Positions 50,873 through 59,358 are shown, counted from the first letter of the stretch. The stretch: 64,000 bases of DNA from Candidatus Bathyarchaeia archaeon (GCA_041447175.1 CP166960.1:1752519-1816518); one strand, 5' to 3'. Numbers and translations are program-made. The notes: generated from the sequence alone by a model not told the origin.

Positions 50873-51865
50873 TTAAGCGCCAATTTTCTTATGCCTACAA
50901 ACCATCAGAGACGCCGACGCTACAAAAAGCAAAACCAGAGCAACTTCCGAGGGGAATTCTGGAACTTGAGGCGACCCCGTTGGGGTTGGCTTTGGGGTAG
51001 GCGTTGGTGAGGCAGTCAGCGCAATAGTGAACGTTGGATGTGCAGTATCCATCGCGGTAGGCGTAGGCGTCACTGCTGGATCCATTGCCTCTGAGTAGAA
51101 CGTGTGCAGCACATCGGCCACGGTGTTTGTGGCAAGGTTTAACGATTCGCCGCATCGGCTTTTAAACGCAGGGTCACTCCAGTTGTAATGCGTATCCATC
51201 CAAGTACAGGTTAACCCTTCTGCCCCGTCAAAGGTGGTGTCCCTCGCAACCGCAACAGCCGCATCATAAGCCGCCCCAACCGCAAGGTTTCCGTCAAAAA
51301 CCAAGCAGCCATCAAAACTGCTCGTGTATATCTCTGTTCGGGCAAGCACGTAATTCTCGTAGTCGCTGTGATGCACCTCCGCACCCCACACCGTTGATGA
51401 ACCCATAACGTGTCCAAAAACCGCCATGTCCGATACGTAATGCGTCACCATCCCCAAATGCAATGCCACGGCGCTGAAGTTGCCTGATGTGAAGCTTGCC
51501 TGCGCGTTGGCGTATTCCTGCTCCGCTCTCACTGCAGAGGCGTCATCATGCAGGGAACCGTTCGCATAGAAGTAGATATGGTGTTTAGTGGTGTCGCCTA
51601 AGCCGTCGAAAGTGTTTGGGTTGTCTGGAAGCTCGGTTCCGTACAAGAAACTTGAAAGATGACTTTCGAAGAACTGCTGCTCATCCGTGGGGAGCTAGCC
51701 CAACGCATGCTGGGCAATCCAGTCATGTGTGCCATAATCAGGAGTTGCAGGGTCGGCACTGTATCCGCCGTTGCTCCAAGCCAAAACCTGACCACACCCA
51801 CTCAAAATTAAAGCTACACAAAAAAACCCAACCACCAGCAGGCTAACAGAATTTTTCTTCTGCAT
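50873..51865 (-). pseudogene. Zinc-dependent phospholipase C-like secreted protein with in-frame TAG
   Basis: One frame runs from ATG 51863-51865 to the stop at 50873 with a single TAG at 51695-51697. Before it: signal/lipobox-like ALILSGCGQVLA then WSNGGYSADP and THDWIAQHALG. After it: LPTDEQQFFESHLSSFLYGT, then LHLGMVTHYVSDMAVFGHV, the Zn-binding pattern of this family (Trp/His/Asp ligands). A TP-rich linker and a C-terminal VPEFPSEVALVLLFVASASL anchor follow. The TAG could be a mutation, or a recoded (for example pyrrolysine) codon. Confidence 0.7.
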
Positions 51866-51939
51866 GACTGCTACGTTGAGTAATCTGAATTTAAGAGTTA
51901 CCACACACTACCAGGCAAGAAGTGCATTTTGCCAAAGAA

Positions 51940-53259
51940 CTAAAGAGAAAGAACAGGGGGACTGCTGAGTTTTTTGCGGTTCAAGTTCAACACTGCGCGC
52001 CCAGACGCAACGTCCACCATGACCGCGGGCCCAATCAACGTGCCAGTTATCTTCTGCTCCGTTGAAGACACGTAAGCGGTTTTGCCGTCAGCTATATCGC
52101 CGGCGGTTGCGGTTCCGTCCAAAGCTGCAGACAAAAGGCTGATTTGCAGTTGAGTTTTCTGCGTAAGCATAAGGCTTTCAGTGTGAGTCTGCATACCCGA
52201 TTTGCTCATGGTTAATATATGGGGACCTTTATCTTGCAGGGCATCCCCATGCGTCTGATTGTAGTAACCACGCGTAACAATTTGAGTAGGAATAGCCCCC
52301 GTGGTTTCGTCAGCGACACAGCGGAAAACCTCCAGGCCCGCATTATCGGTGAGCACGACAGTAGCGCCTGGAGTTGTATCAAGGTCTAGTTCGTATTGAC
52401 GGTTGACAGTTGCCGTGGCGGTTCCGTAGTTAAAGGTCCAAGCGGTACTTAAGCAGTTGACCATGTTAATGGTGTAGGTGCGGGCAGCCGAAAACCAAAC
52501 TAAAGCACCCAAAGGAACCACAACATCCCAGTTAATCAGGGTGTAGGTCCCATCAAAGTAGGGGGCAAAAGCGTAGTAGGCTTTCGAGATGTTTATGTTG
52601 CTGACGGTTACGTTAGCCGGCGGGGCTTGGTACGCGATTGAAACGCCGAGAATAGTGCAGCCAAAAGGAATAACAGTCCCTGCTAACCCAACTCCGCTGG
52701 AAATAATGGAGTTCCACACCCTAAAAGTGCCTGAGTTTCCGTTGAGCCGCATGTTTTGTGAGCCAGAGTTTATGAAGAAACAGCCATAAACGTTGACGGC
52801 TCCGCCGTTGTTAACGATTGCGTCACCGTAGTATGCTGATTGAGCCAAAGAAAAGCAGACGCCTTGATCAGTTTGATGGACAGCCTCATCAAGGGACCTG
52901 CCAAAAGTAACCATCGCGTTTGACGCGACAAAAATTAGGCTTTGACCATGGGCAGTTAAAATGCTGGACCCAAACGATAGCTGCTGAAAAGTGCTGGCAA
53001 AGTACGTTGGGGTGGTTCCGTCGCCGATGACCAGTTTGCATTCGATTAAAAACTGGCTTTGACCTTGCAGGTGAATTTTGCCCCAGCCCCCAGCCAAATC
53101 AGCGTTGTAGAGGTCTATGAATCCGAGGGGGACGCTGCTGGTGCCGCCTACCGCCGTGACCGCATTTGCGGAGGAGTCATAGGTTATTGTGCCCGTCACA
53201 GTCCAAACCTCATACGGACATACAGCAGTTGGGCTGTCGCATATAGATTGAAGCCTCAA
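51940..53259 (-). CDS. Fibre-like or receptor-binding beta-rich protein
   Basis: About 439 residues of repetitive beta-strands (NNGGAVNVYGCFFINSGSQN, AGTVIPFGCTILGVSIAYQ, NITVSN-like turns), reminiscent of beta-helix fibres; the C-terminal part has TDNAGLEVFRCVADETTG and a tip-like LDGTATAGDIADGKTAY. Start is uncertain: TTG 53259 follows AAGGTGG closely; a longer frame upstream to 53382 looks out of register. Located between portal-side genes and the host-like insertion. Role is inferred. Confidence 0.5.
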   Translation of the reverse strand: MRLQSICDSPTAVCPYEVWTVTGTITYDSSANAVTAVGGTSSVPLGFIDLYNADLAGGWGKIHLQGQSQFLIECKLVIGDGTTPTYFASTFQQLSFGSSILTAHGQSLIFVASNAMVTFGRSLDEAVHQTDQGVCFSLAQSAYYGDAIVNNGGAVNVYGCFFINSGSQNMRLNGNSGTFRVWNSIISSGVGLAGTVIPFGCTILGVSIAYQAPPANVTVSNINISKAYYAFAPYFDGTYTLINWDVVVPLGALVWFSAARTYTINMVNCLSTAWTFNYGTATATVNRQYELDLDTTPGATVVLTDNAGLEVFRCVADETTGAIPTQIVTRGYYNQTHGDALQDKGPHILTMSKSGMQTHTESLMLTQKTQLQISLLSAALDGTATAGDIADGKTAYVSSTEQKITGTLIGPAVMVDVASGRAVLNLNRKKLSSPPVLSL

Positions 53260-53264
53260 CCACC

Positions 53265-53495
53265 TTAAGCCCGCTCCACATTGGCTAAGGTCCCGTTGGC
53301 GTTCCAAGTAAAAGTCAAAGTGAAAAGCAACTCCGCACCGCCGTAGGCTGAAAGCGCCGAAACGTTGCCGTCGCCGTTCCACGTGAAAGCCAGCTTAGTG
53401 ATGCGTTTGCCTGAGGGAGGCGCCATGATACCGTTTAAGGCGCTGTGGATGGCGCGGTAGGCTTCTTCGTATCTGCCGTAGGCAACCTCCCCCAC
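53265..53495 (-). CDS. Small virion protein, 76 aa
   Basis: GTG start shares its first G with the portal stop (TAGTG) and has GGAGG 7 bases upstream, which is strong translational evidence. Sequence: GEVAYGRYEEAYRAIHSALN, then KRITKLAFTWNGDGNVSALS, then LLFTLTFTWNANGTLANVER, with two similar beta-hairpins (TWNGDGNVS, TWNANGTLA) that look like repeats of fibre- or adhesin-type. Function unknown. Confidence 0.6.
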   Translation of the reverse strand: MGEVAYGRYEEAYRAIHSALNGIMAPPSGKRITKLAFTWNGDGNVSALSAYGGAELLFTLTFTWNANGTLANVERA

Positions 53496-54715
53496 TACGC
53501 TTCCTCCGTGCCCTGCATCTCTTGGGGGATCCACAGTTCCCACCCGAACTTCAAAGCGTTTTTGCGGAACTCGTCTTCCCGAATCAGCTTCAACTCCGCC
53601 GCCCTCAACAAATCCGCCACATTAACCTCTTTAGTTTGGGGGGTTCCCCAATGCAACCGCACCTGCGCTTTAGAGGGGTCAAAACCCGCCTGAGAAAGCA
53701 CCGCACTAAAGAGTTCGCGTTCCACTTGCCGCTTGATGTACCGCTGCACGGGGTGGATAAGCATGTTCTGCAGTTCCAGAGCCGCCTTCGCGGAAGCCTC
53801 GGTGAAGCCGGGTGTGCTAAACAAGCGGGGCAAAGGGGTTTCACAGCCCAAATAGAACTGGTTAATCAGGTGGTCTACGTAGTATTCGAAGCGGGCTCGC
53901 GGGTCCAGCGACACGGGTTGGATGGTGCCTTTGCCGTTGTAGAAGAGCCAAGCGCCTTCTTCGCCGCGGTTCTTGATTGCTTTCTCAAAGTTGCGAATCG
54001 TGTTCTCGTCGGCGCGTTCCAGTAGCGCCAACACGTCTGGTCCCGCGTACTTTTCAAAAATCTTGGGCATGATGCGTTCGATTTTGGCTTTCATCCACGC
54101 AAACGCTGGACGCTTATCCGAATGCAACGTCAACGTATGCAGCAACACCTGCAAAACGCCCGTGCCGTAGCCTGACTGGTCAAGCGGGTTAATGCACCAA
54201 TGAATCACCGCTTCGGGAGCAAGGTTTTCGCCGCCATATTTGTGCCGCAGCTTGTAGCTTTCGACTTTGTAGGCGACTTTCAGGTTGCTTGCCGCATCCG
54301 CCAAAGTCCGCTGCTCAATGCGCTCCACCGCGTCCACAGGCAACCTACGCAATTCCATAAGGTTTTGGGGGGTAAGTTTGAGCCAGAAGTCGTTGCCGCA
54401 GGCAATCAGCGTCCGAGCCATATCCTCCAGCAACGCGTCTAGGTTTACGGCTTCGTTGAATTCGTCAACTGCCCGTTTGGCGTCGGCTGCCTGCGCGTAG
54501 CTGTCGTTTACGGTGGTGTAGAAGCCCGAACCAACCGCTGATGCCGCCAACAAATCCACACTGGACTTGCAGGTAGGGTCACGTTCGTAAAGAGCCATGA
54601 CCTCGCACAGAGGCACAGTGGGGGTTTCGTAAATGGTGGATTGCTGGGGAAACACGTAGCCACTGCGGGTTTTAACGGGCAAAGCTTCAGTTAAGCGTTT
54701 TAGGATTTTGCTCAC
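53495..54715 (-). CDS. Portal protein
   Basis: 406 residues. CKSSVDLLAASAVGSGFYTT, then ACGNDFWLKL, then VIHWCINPLDQSGYGTGVL and LINQFYLGCETPLPRLFSTP match HK97-type portal proteins. GTG start shares its base with the upstream stop (TAGTG); GGAGGT 6 bases upstream. In this cassette the portal follows the capsid gene, reversing the common portal-protease-capsid order. Confidence 0.85.
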   Translation of the reverse strand: MSKILKRLTEALPVKTRSGYVFPQQSTIYETPTVPLCEVMALYERDPTCKSSVDLLAASAVGSGFYTTVNDSYAQAADAKRAVDEFNEAVNLDALLEDMARTLIACGNDFWLKLTPQNLMELRRLPVDAVERIEQRTLADAASNLKVAYKVESYKLRHKYGGENLAPEAVIHWCINPLDQSGYGTGVLQVLLHTLTLHSDKRPAFAWMKAKIERIMPKIFEKYAGPDVLALLERADENTIRNFEKAIKNRGEEGAWLFYNGKGTIQPVSLDPRARFEYYVDHLINQFYLGCETPLPRLFSTPGFTEASAKAALELQNMLIHPVQRYIKRQVERELFSAVLSQAGFDPSKAQVRLHWGTPQTKEVNVADLLRAAELKLIREDEFRKNALKFGWELWIPQEMQGTEEA

Positions 54716-54954
54716 TAAATGACCTCCAAAAATTTGGTTCCTTTCGCGGTTATAATGTAGGCAGCGCGGTGTTCTTTGCCGCTTTTCTCCACGTAGCCAC
54801 CCTGAACCAAGTAACGAAAGATACCCTCGAAGGTGGCGTGCGTGCCGAAACGGCGAACCGTGCGTTTTTCCAGTTCAGTGCGGCAAAGCGGCTGCCTACT
54901 CAGCTCTCGGAGAACGGTCTTTGCCAACTGCATTCGTTCAGCTAAACGTCTCAT
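54715..54954 (-). CDS. Small winged-helix protein
   Basis: Starts MRRLAERMQLAKTVLRELSR; alternatives at 54960 and 54963. TELEKRTVRRFGTHATFEGI, then FRYLVQGGYVEKSGKEHRAAYIITAKG is a winged-helix with a C-terminal wing. AGGTGA lies 5 bases upstream. It sits between the capsid and portal genes, so it may be a viral transcription factor or an unusual structural adaptor. Confidence 0.7.
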   Translation of the reverse strand: MRRLAERMQLAKTVLRELSRQPLCRTELEKRTVRRFGTHATFEGIFRYLVQGGYVEKSGKEHRAAYIITAKGTKFLEVI

Positions 54955-55021
54955 ACTCATCACCTGAAATTTTGGTTAGAGAAAAAAGGGGAAAAAGATG
55001 CGGCATCAGCGGCGCCTCAAG

Positions 55022-55987
55022 CTATTCTGGTGCGGTGAGGGAGGTGGCTATGTTGGTCATTTTCGCGATGGCGTTGCTTCGCAGGACGCCCACACCAAAA
55101 CGGGTGGTGGCTCGGACTCCGTACTTGCCGTTTTTGATGTCTTCCCAGTCATCCACCGTTATGTCCCGACGCAGAAGCATCACAGACGCAACCCGCGTAT
55201 CAACCGCATAAGCCGTCCCGTTTGGGACCAGAGTGCTGGCGCAAACCCGCATACCCAAAACGCTGCCGATGCTGCCCTGCTCCAAGTTCGTCTGCTCGGA
55301 GGGCAAATACTGCGCATGGATAAACTTGTCGTCGGTGAGCAATTGATGCAGCTGGGTCTCGTTGACTGCCAAAACGGTGGGGCTCCAGTTTTCTTTCCGC
55401 ACCGCTTCATGCAGCTTCACCAGCCCCGTCCAATCCATCGCGGCGCTCTGCTGGTCAATGGCTGCTCCACCCGCCAAGTCGCCCGCTGCGACAGCGCCGT
55501 AAAGCGCCAGAACCGCGTTAGTTTCTTCGGCGCCTAAGGCTCTGCCGACTTTCTCCACCATACGGTCCAGAACGTTCCAGGTGGCATCTTCGAGGAACTC
55601 ACGGGTCCACTCTTCCGAGGACTCCGCAAGCACGTTCGTGTAGACATCCACGTTGGTGTTTTTCTTGCCGCTTAGTCGGGCTGCGGCGCCTTCCGCATAG
55701 CGGTAAGCCACAGCGTCAGCTTCCAGCGGGAACCGCTCCATCGCCTCAGATGTGGGCAGCACGGTGATTATGCTTCTGCCAATCATCTCAGGGTAAGCCG
55801 CCTGCACCAGTGTGTCATGCAGCCGACCCACGGCGCCCACCGAATCACTGAACAGTCCCTCTCGAACGCCGACTTCGCAGTACCGCTTCAGAAACGGATG
55901 CATACCCGCCTTGTGCCGCAGGTTCTCCACGTGCTCTTTGAATTCGCCGTCGCGCTGCATCAAAGACTCAAAAAGTTTCGGTTTCAT
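55022..55987 (-). CDS. Major capsid protein, HK97-type
   Basis: 321 residues starting MKPKLFESLMQRDG at an ATG with GAGG 8 bases upstream (the longer frame upstream is low complexity). NTNVDVYTNVLAESSEEWTR, then a spine-like helical segment (LEDATWNVLDRMVEKVGRAL), then NGKYGVRATTRFGVGVLRSN, typical of HK97-fold capsid proteins (P-domain strand and helix, A-domain). It follows the decoration-like gene by 10 bases. Confidence 0.75.
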   Translation of the reverse strand: MKPKLFESLMQRDGEFKEHVENLRHKAGMHPFLKRYCEVGVREGLFSDSVGAVGRLHDTLVQAAYPEMIGRSIITVLPTSEAMERFPLEADAVAYRYAEGAAARLSGKKNTNVDVYTNVLAESSEEWTREFLEDATWNVLDRMVEKVGRALGAEETNAVLALYGAVAAGDLAGGAAIDQQSAAMDWTGLVKLHEAVRKENWSPTVLAVNETQLHQLLTDDKFIHAQYLPSEQTNLEQGSIGSVLGMRVCASTLVPNGTAYAVDTRVASVMLLRRDITVDDWEDIKNGKYGVRATTRFGVGVLRSNAIAKMTNIATSLTAPE

Positions 55988-55997
55988 GCCATCTGCC

Positions 55998-56432
55998 TCA
56001 CAGTCGGATAAAAAGCAGGTCGTTTGCGGCTGCGGTGGTTTCCAATGCGGTGCCGAGTTTGCGGTTGTAGTAGATGGTGTAGGTGGCGGTTCCGTTTTCG
56101 TTGACGGCTTGGTCGGACAGCATGAGGACACGTTTGGAGGCGTCTGCGCCGTAAACGGCTTTGCCGCGGGTTATGGCTCCGCCTGCCTTCACTTTAACCC
56201 TACCATGGGTCAAAACGGGGCATTGGACGCCTGTGGCGGCGTCTTTAACAGCTATGCCTATGCATTCTTGGGGGGCGGCAGCGGGGCTGACCTTGTGGTC
56301 GGCGCTCAGATAGACGGGGTCACCTTTGGTCACCTGCACGGCGGCTTCAAAAGACTCCACAACCGCGTTGGGGTCGTCGGTTTCGCCTATAGCCATCCAG
56401 CTTTTGCCTGTGCAATCAGTCATATTTTTCAT
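55998..56432 (-). CDS. Capsid decoration protein (DUF2190-like)
   Basis: 144 residues of beta-rich sequence: ESFEAAVQVTKGDPVYLSAD, then ECIGIAVKDAATGVQCPVLT, then GRVKVKAGGAITRGKAVYGA. This matches the DUF2190 pattern of capsid cementing proteins. Start ATG at 56432. It lies between protease/scaffold and capsid genes. Confidence 0.75.
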   Translation of the reverse strand: MKNMTDCTGKSWMAIGETDDPNAVVESFEAAVQVTKGDPVYLSADHKVSPAAAPQECIGIAVKDAATGVQCPVLTHGRVKVKAGGAITRGKAVYGADASKRVLMLSDQAVNENGTATYTIYYNRKLGTALETTAAANDLLFIRL

Positions 56433-56466
56433 CTTCTCCAGTTTTTCGTTTTCACCAAGTTCATCC

Positions 56467-57657
56467 TCAGCTACTCGCGGTCACCATGTGACTGTGATTT
56501 TGGCGGGTTTGCAGCTTCAAAATCGCTCGGCGCAGCTCCTGACACATTCGCTGCGGACCCAAACTCCAGCTACGCTGCACCAGCGGCGAAGGCAAAACCT
56601 GCTCCATGAGCTTAATGGCTTCGCTGACTCGAAGGGTAGGCTCAAGGGGCTTTGCAAAAAGGCTCTCCACACTGCTAGTTTCAGCCGACGCAGGAGGGGC
56701 TTGCGGGTTGGATGCTGTGGGGGTTAAGTAGTCGGGGTGTAGCCGCAGCCAATCCTGAATCCGCGTTTGGTCCCAAAGCTTGTCTTTGGCAAAAAACAGC
56801 GCCATCGTCCGCTGCACCTCAGGCTGACCACGAAGCTTGCCCATGAGCGCCAACACGCCGCCTTCCCTGTCCAGCCAAACCACGCTGAAATGTTCAGGCA
56901 AAAACGCTGCGGCGTCAGGTTGCAGGAAACCCAAAACGTATTCTCCTCCGATTAAGGGTTCGGCTGCGTTTTGCAGGTGAAGTTTTTCCATGATTTGGAT
57001 GTTGGCTTCGGGGATGCCGGGTACGGCTACGAGGCTGATTTCAGCGTTGTGTAAGCCATGGGGAACTTTGCCGCTGAGTAAATCCACAGTTTCATAGTCG
57101 GCGCCTACGCTAACATGCTTGACGAGTCCTTTGCGGATTTTGTCGGCGGTTTCTTCATCAAAAACCTCCGCCTCATACAGCAGCCTCTGCCCATCCCAGG
57201 TGGCTTTGGTGACTTTTCCCACGGCGTTTGGCACCGCCACATGCTCGATGTACATGGGGGCATCCACCAGTTTGCCCGCAAAACGCTGCAGTTCGGCAGG
57301 CGTGTAAAAATTGAGGTTCCGACTCATGCCCGCCGTTAAGGCAACCCCTCGTATGCGGAGGGGTTTTTCGGTGATTTTCTCCTGAATTGAAAGGAACCAA
57401 ACGGTTCTGCCCCGTTCCGCAAGGGTTACCTGTGGGTGCTGCTCAAGCCACATTTGGGCTTTTTGCAGGGTCCAGCCGGTGGTTTTGTCAAAAAGGTAAC
57501 TTTGAATTTCCAGGGCGTCCTTGCCTTTGGGTTTGCCGACTACGGCGTGGATGCCTTCTTCTTGGCTTAAGGGAACTGTTTTAAGCGTGTCGGGTTCAAA
57601 TTCGTCGGGGCTACGGTGCCCGCTTCGGATGAATTGTTCGGTTTCTTCCCAGGGCAT
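56467..57657 (-). CDS. Prohead protease fused to scaffold
   Basis: Residues about 90-235 resemble HK97-type prohead proteases: VALTAGMSRNLNFYTPAELQ, then DAPMYIEHVAVPNAVGKVTK, VEVFDEETADKIRKG, then KHVSVGADYETVDL and HNAEISLVAVPGIPEA with catalytic His and Ser candidates. N-terminal about 85 residues and C-terminal about 150 residues (helical, charged) are scaffold-like. It is the first gene of the cassette; the divergent RHH gene is 138 bases away. Confidence 0.72.
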   Translation of the reverse strand: MPWEETEQFIRSGHRSPDEFEPDTLKTVPLSQEEGIHAVVGKPKGKDALEIQSYLFDKTTGWTLQKAQMWLEQHPQVTLAERGRTVWFLSIQEKITEKPLRIRGVALTAGMSRNLNFYTPAELQRFAGKLVDAPMYIEHVAVPNAVGKVTKATWDGQRLLYEAEVFDEETADKIRKGLVKHVSVGADYETVDLLSGKVPHGLHNAEISLVAVPGIPEANIQIMEKLHLQNAAEPLIGGEYVLGFLQPDAAAFLPEHFSVVWLDREGGVLALMGKLRGQPEVQRTMALFFAKDKLWDQTRIQDWLRLHPDYLTPTASNPQAPPASAETSSVESLFAKPLEPTLRVSEAIKLMEQVLPSPLVQRSWSLGPQRMCQELRRAILKLQTRQNHSHMVTASS

Positions 57658-57795
57658 TTCTGTTTAACCTCACATATCTGATAGCACAATTAAATACGGG
57701 GAAACCCAAAAGGCGACTTGTACCCTCTGTTGACGCGCGCAAGGGACAACGCGTGACCATCAGGAGGGTAACTTGAAGTAAAGTAGTGGTGTGTC

Positions 57796-57969
57796 GTGGC
57801 TAGAAAATGTGTAGTTCGGGTCGTTTTAAGCAAAGAGCAACGGGAAATCCTGTGTGAACTGTCAAGGCGGCTGGGAACCAGCGAAAGTGAAACATTACGC
57901 ATGGCGTTTATGGATTACGCCAAAGAGGTAAGTTTAGTCAAGGAGAGTTTACATAAAGGACAAAAGTAG
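57796..57969 (+). CDS. Ribbon-helix-helix protein, 57 aa
   Basis: GTG-initiated, product ARKCVVRVVLSKEQREILCE, then LSRRLGTSESETLRMAFMD, a typical RHH: strand, then two helices with the ETLR turn. It faces away from the prohead protease gene and might repress the morphogenesis genes or belong to the host. GGTG is 4 bases before the start. Confidence 0.65.
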   Translation: MARKCVVRVVLSKEQREILCELSRRLGTSESETLRMAFMDYAKEVSLVKESLHKGQK

Positions 57970-58101
57970 GCGACACGTGCAACACATAGAGCAAAAAATG
58001 CACCTCCAAGATTCATTAGCTTTAAATTACAATATAACCATAGAATGGTGTACTCTTCGCTGTTGAACTGCAAAGTTCCAAGGCAATAGCGTGGGTTCGA
58101 A

Positions 58102-58443
58102 ATGGCTGCAAAACCAGATGGCTTTAATAAAATTCTGCTGGACTCTATAGATGGAGCCCTGCTATCATTAGGAGAATCAGCAAAGCAATCGATTTACTTC
58201 CACATCGAACACAACTACAAAGTAACCAGAAACCAAATCCCGCAAAACTTGGAACAATTCCAGAGGGCACTTGAAAAAATTTTCGGCTTAGGCTCGCAGT
58301 ATCTGGAAATTTTAATCATGAAAAATCTTTACGCCGGAATTGGTTGCCCCCTTAATATGGAGGCGACTAAACAGCTTGAATTCATCGCGTACATCGATAT
58401 GGCTAGACAGAACTTTTTAAACAGCTCCTGTGTAAGGCAGTAG
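58102..58443 (+). CDS. NitrOD5-like domain protein
   Basis: LLDSIDGALLSLGESAKQSI, then YFHIEHNYKVTRNQIPQNLE, then FQRALEKIFGLGSQYLEILI matches the Nitrosopumilus output domain 5 family of small helical proteins found in TACK archaea. 113 residues. Proximity to the receiver gene 97 bases downstream suggests a signalling unit. Start ATG at 58102. Confidence 0.78.
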   Translation: MAAKPDGFNKILLDSIDGALLSLGESAKQSIYFHIEHNYKVTRNQIPQNLEQFQRALEKIFGLGSQYLEILIMKNLYAGIGCPLNMEATKQLEFIAYIDMARQNFLNSSCVRQ

Positions 58444-58554
58444 CTGCGAAGTAGGTTTTGAATCTGGATTTGAGATTCGTAAGCCCTTTATTTTTCAAAA
58501 GCACACTCACAGTTAGACAGATTCCCGTTACGCAACAACGTGGAGTTAAGACAT

Positions 58555-59028
58555 ATGGATAAACCAACCAGAATCCTCATAGTTGACGACGACGAAAACA
58601 TACGGAAAGTGCTTCAAACCATCTTAGAAGACGAAGGCTACGTCGTGGACACAGCAGAAACAGCCAAGAAAGGTATAGAGAAAAGCGAAAACGCCTTCTT
58701 CAATTTGGCACTGATAGATGTACGGTTGCCCGACATGGAAGGCATTGAGTTGCTGCCTAAACTGCGCAAAACTACACCCAAGATGCGCAAAATCATCGTT
58801 ACGGGGTACCCGACCTTGCAAAACGCAATGGGAGCAGTTAACAAAGGCGCCGACGCGTACGTTATGAAGCCGTTTGATGTGGAAAAAATATTGCAGACCA
58901 TCAGAGAGCAGCTTGAGAAACAAAACGAAGAAAAACGGTTCAATGAAGAAAAAGTTGCCGAATTCATCCAAACCCGTGTTCAAGAACTGGACTCAGAAGC
59001 CGAAGCAAGCAGCAAGAAACACTCCTGA
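58555..59028 (+). CDS. Response regulator, CheY-like receiver only
   Basis: Acidic pocket VDDDEN (about residues 10-15), phosphoacceptor Asp at residue 55 in LIDVRLPD, Thr in VTGYPT and Lys in MKPFD. The C-terminal about 35 residues are charged and helical. No DNA-binding domain. A start five codons earlier (MELRH) exists. No histidine kinase is in the window. Confidence 0.92.
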   Translation: MDKPTRILIVDDDENIRKVLQTILEDEGYVVDTAETAKKGIEKSENAFFNLALIDVRLPDMEGIELLPKLRKTTPKMRKIIVTGYPTLQNAMGAVNKGADAYVMKPFDVEKILQTIREQLEKQNEEKRFNEEKVAEFIQTRVQELDSEAEASSKKHS

Positions 59029-59100
59029 ACAGGGTTTGCTTATATAACTCCTTTTTCCCAAGACGTTGGAGTTAACATAGGAGGCACTTAGGGGGAAAGT

Positions 59101-59187
59101 ATGAAAAAAATGTGGGAAAAAGTTTGTTTTTTTACTGTTTACGGCGTAAATTGGGGTTTTATTCAGGGTTTTAGAGGAAAAAGTTAA
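59101..59187 (+). CDS. Very small open frame, possible leader peptide
   Basis: 28 codons, MKKMWEKVCFFTVYGVNWGF then IQGFRGKS, preceded by AGGAGG and GGGGG sequences and by a TATA-like box (CTTATATAAC, about 59040-59049). It sits between the receiver gene and nrdR. Whether it is translated is unknown; it might be a leader for the nrd operon. Confidence 0.3.
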   Translation: MKKMWEKVCFFTVYGVNWGFIQGFRGKS

Positions 59188-59334
59188 GCTCTGTGGAGAT
59201 TGCGTTTTTAGGGGCTATTTTCACGAAAGAGCCGTTTGCTGCATTTTTTGTTTACTGCAATTTTGTGTATTTCCACGGTATGTTCAGAGGCATATCAAGG
59301 GGGCTATTGTAAAATTACTGTAAAAACACCTTAT

Positions 59335-59358
59335 ATACGCGCTAAACATAGCGTGTAT
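59335..59358. promoter_or_regulatory. Inverted repeat overlapping the nrdR promoter
   Basis: ATACGCGCTA (59335-59344) and TAGCGTGTAT (59349-59358) are complementary except one G-T position, separated by AACA. The left half overlaps a TATA-like TTATATA (59331-59337), 55-80 bases before the nrdR ATG. Autoregulation by NrdR is a natural hypothesis, though the site does not match the usual bacterial NrdR box. Confidence 0.5.

Larger units (their letters stand above)
42414..57657 (-). mobile_element. Head-tail virus morphogenesis cassette (provirus remnant or GTA-like)
   Basis: About 15 kb of compact, mostly minus-strand genes encoding protease/scaffold, decoration protein, HK97-type capsid, portal, connector, head closure, tail tube, chaperones, tape measure, hub and fibre-like proteins. 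Gene ends overlap by 1-4 bases in most cases, and frames are intact. No terminase, integrase, lysis or replication genes are visible in the window, and no attachment repeats were found at the edges. Cellular genes flank both sides (rpoH; NitrOD5/receiver/nrd genes). Boundaries are approximate. Confidence 0.85.

Noticed and set aside
42200-57800. Attachment-site direct repeats at cassette borders
   Set aside because: Compared the flanks by eye; no convincing shared direct repeat was found, although a short one could have been missed.
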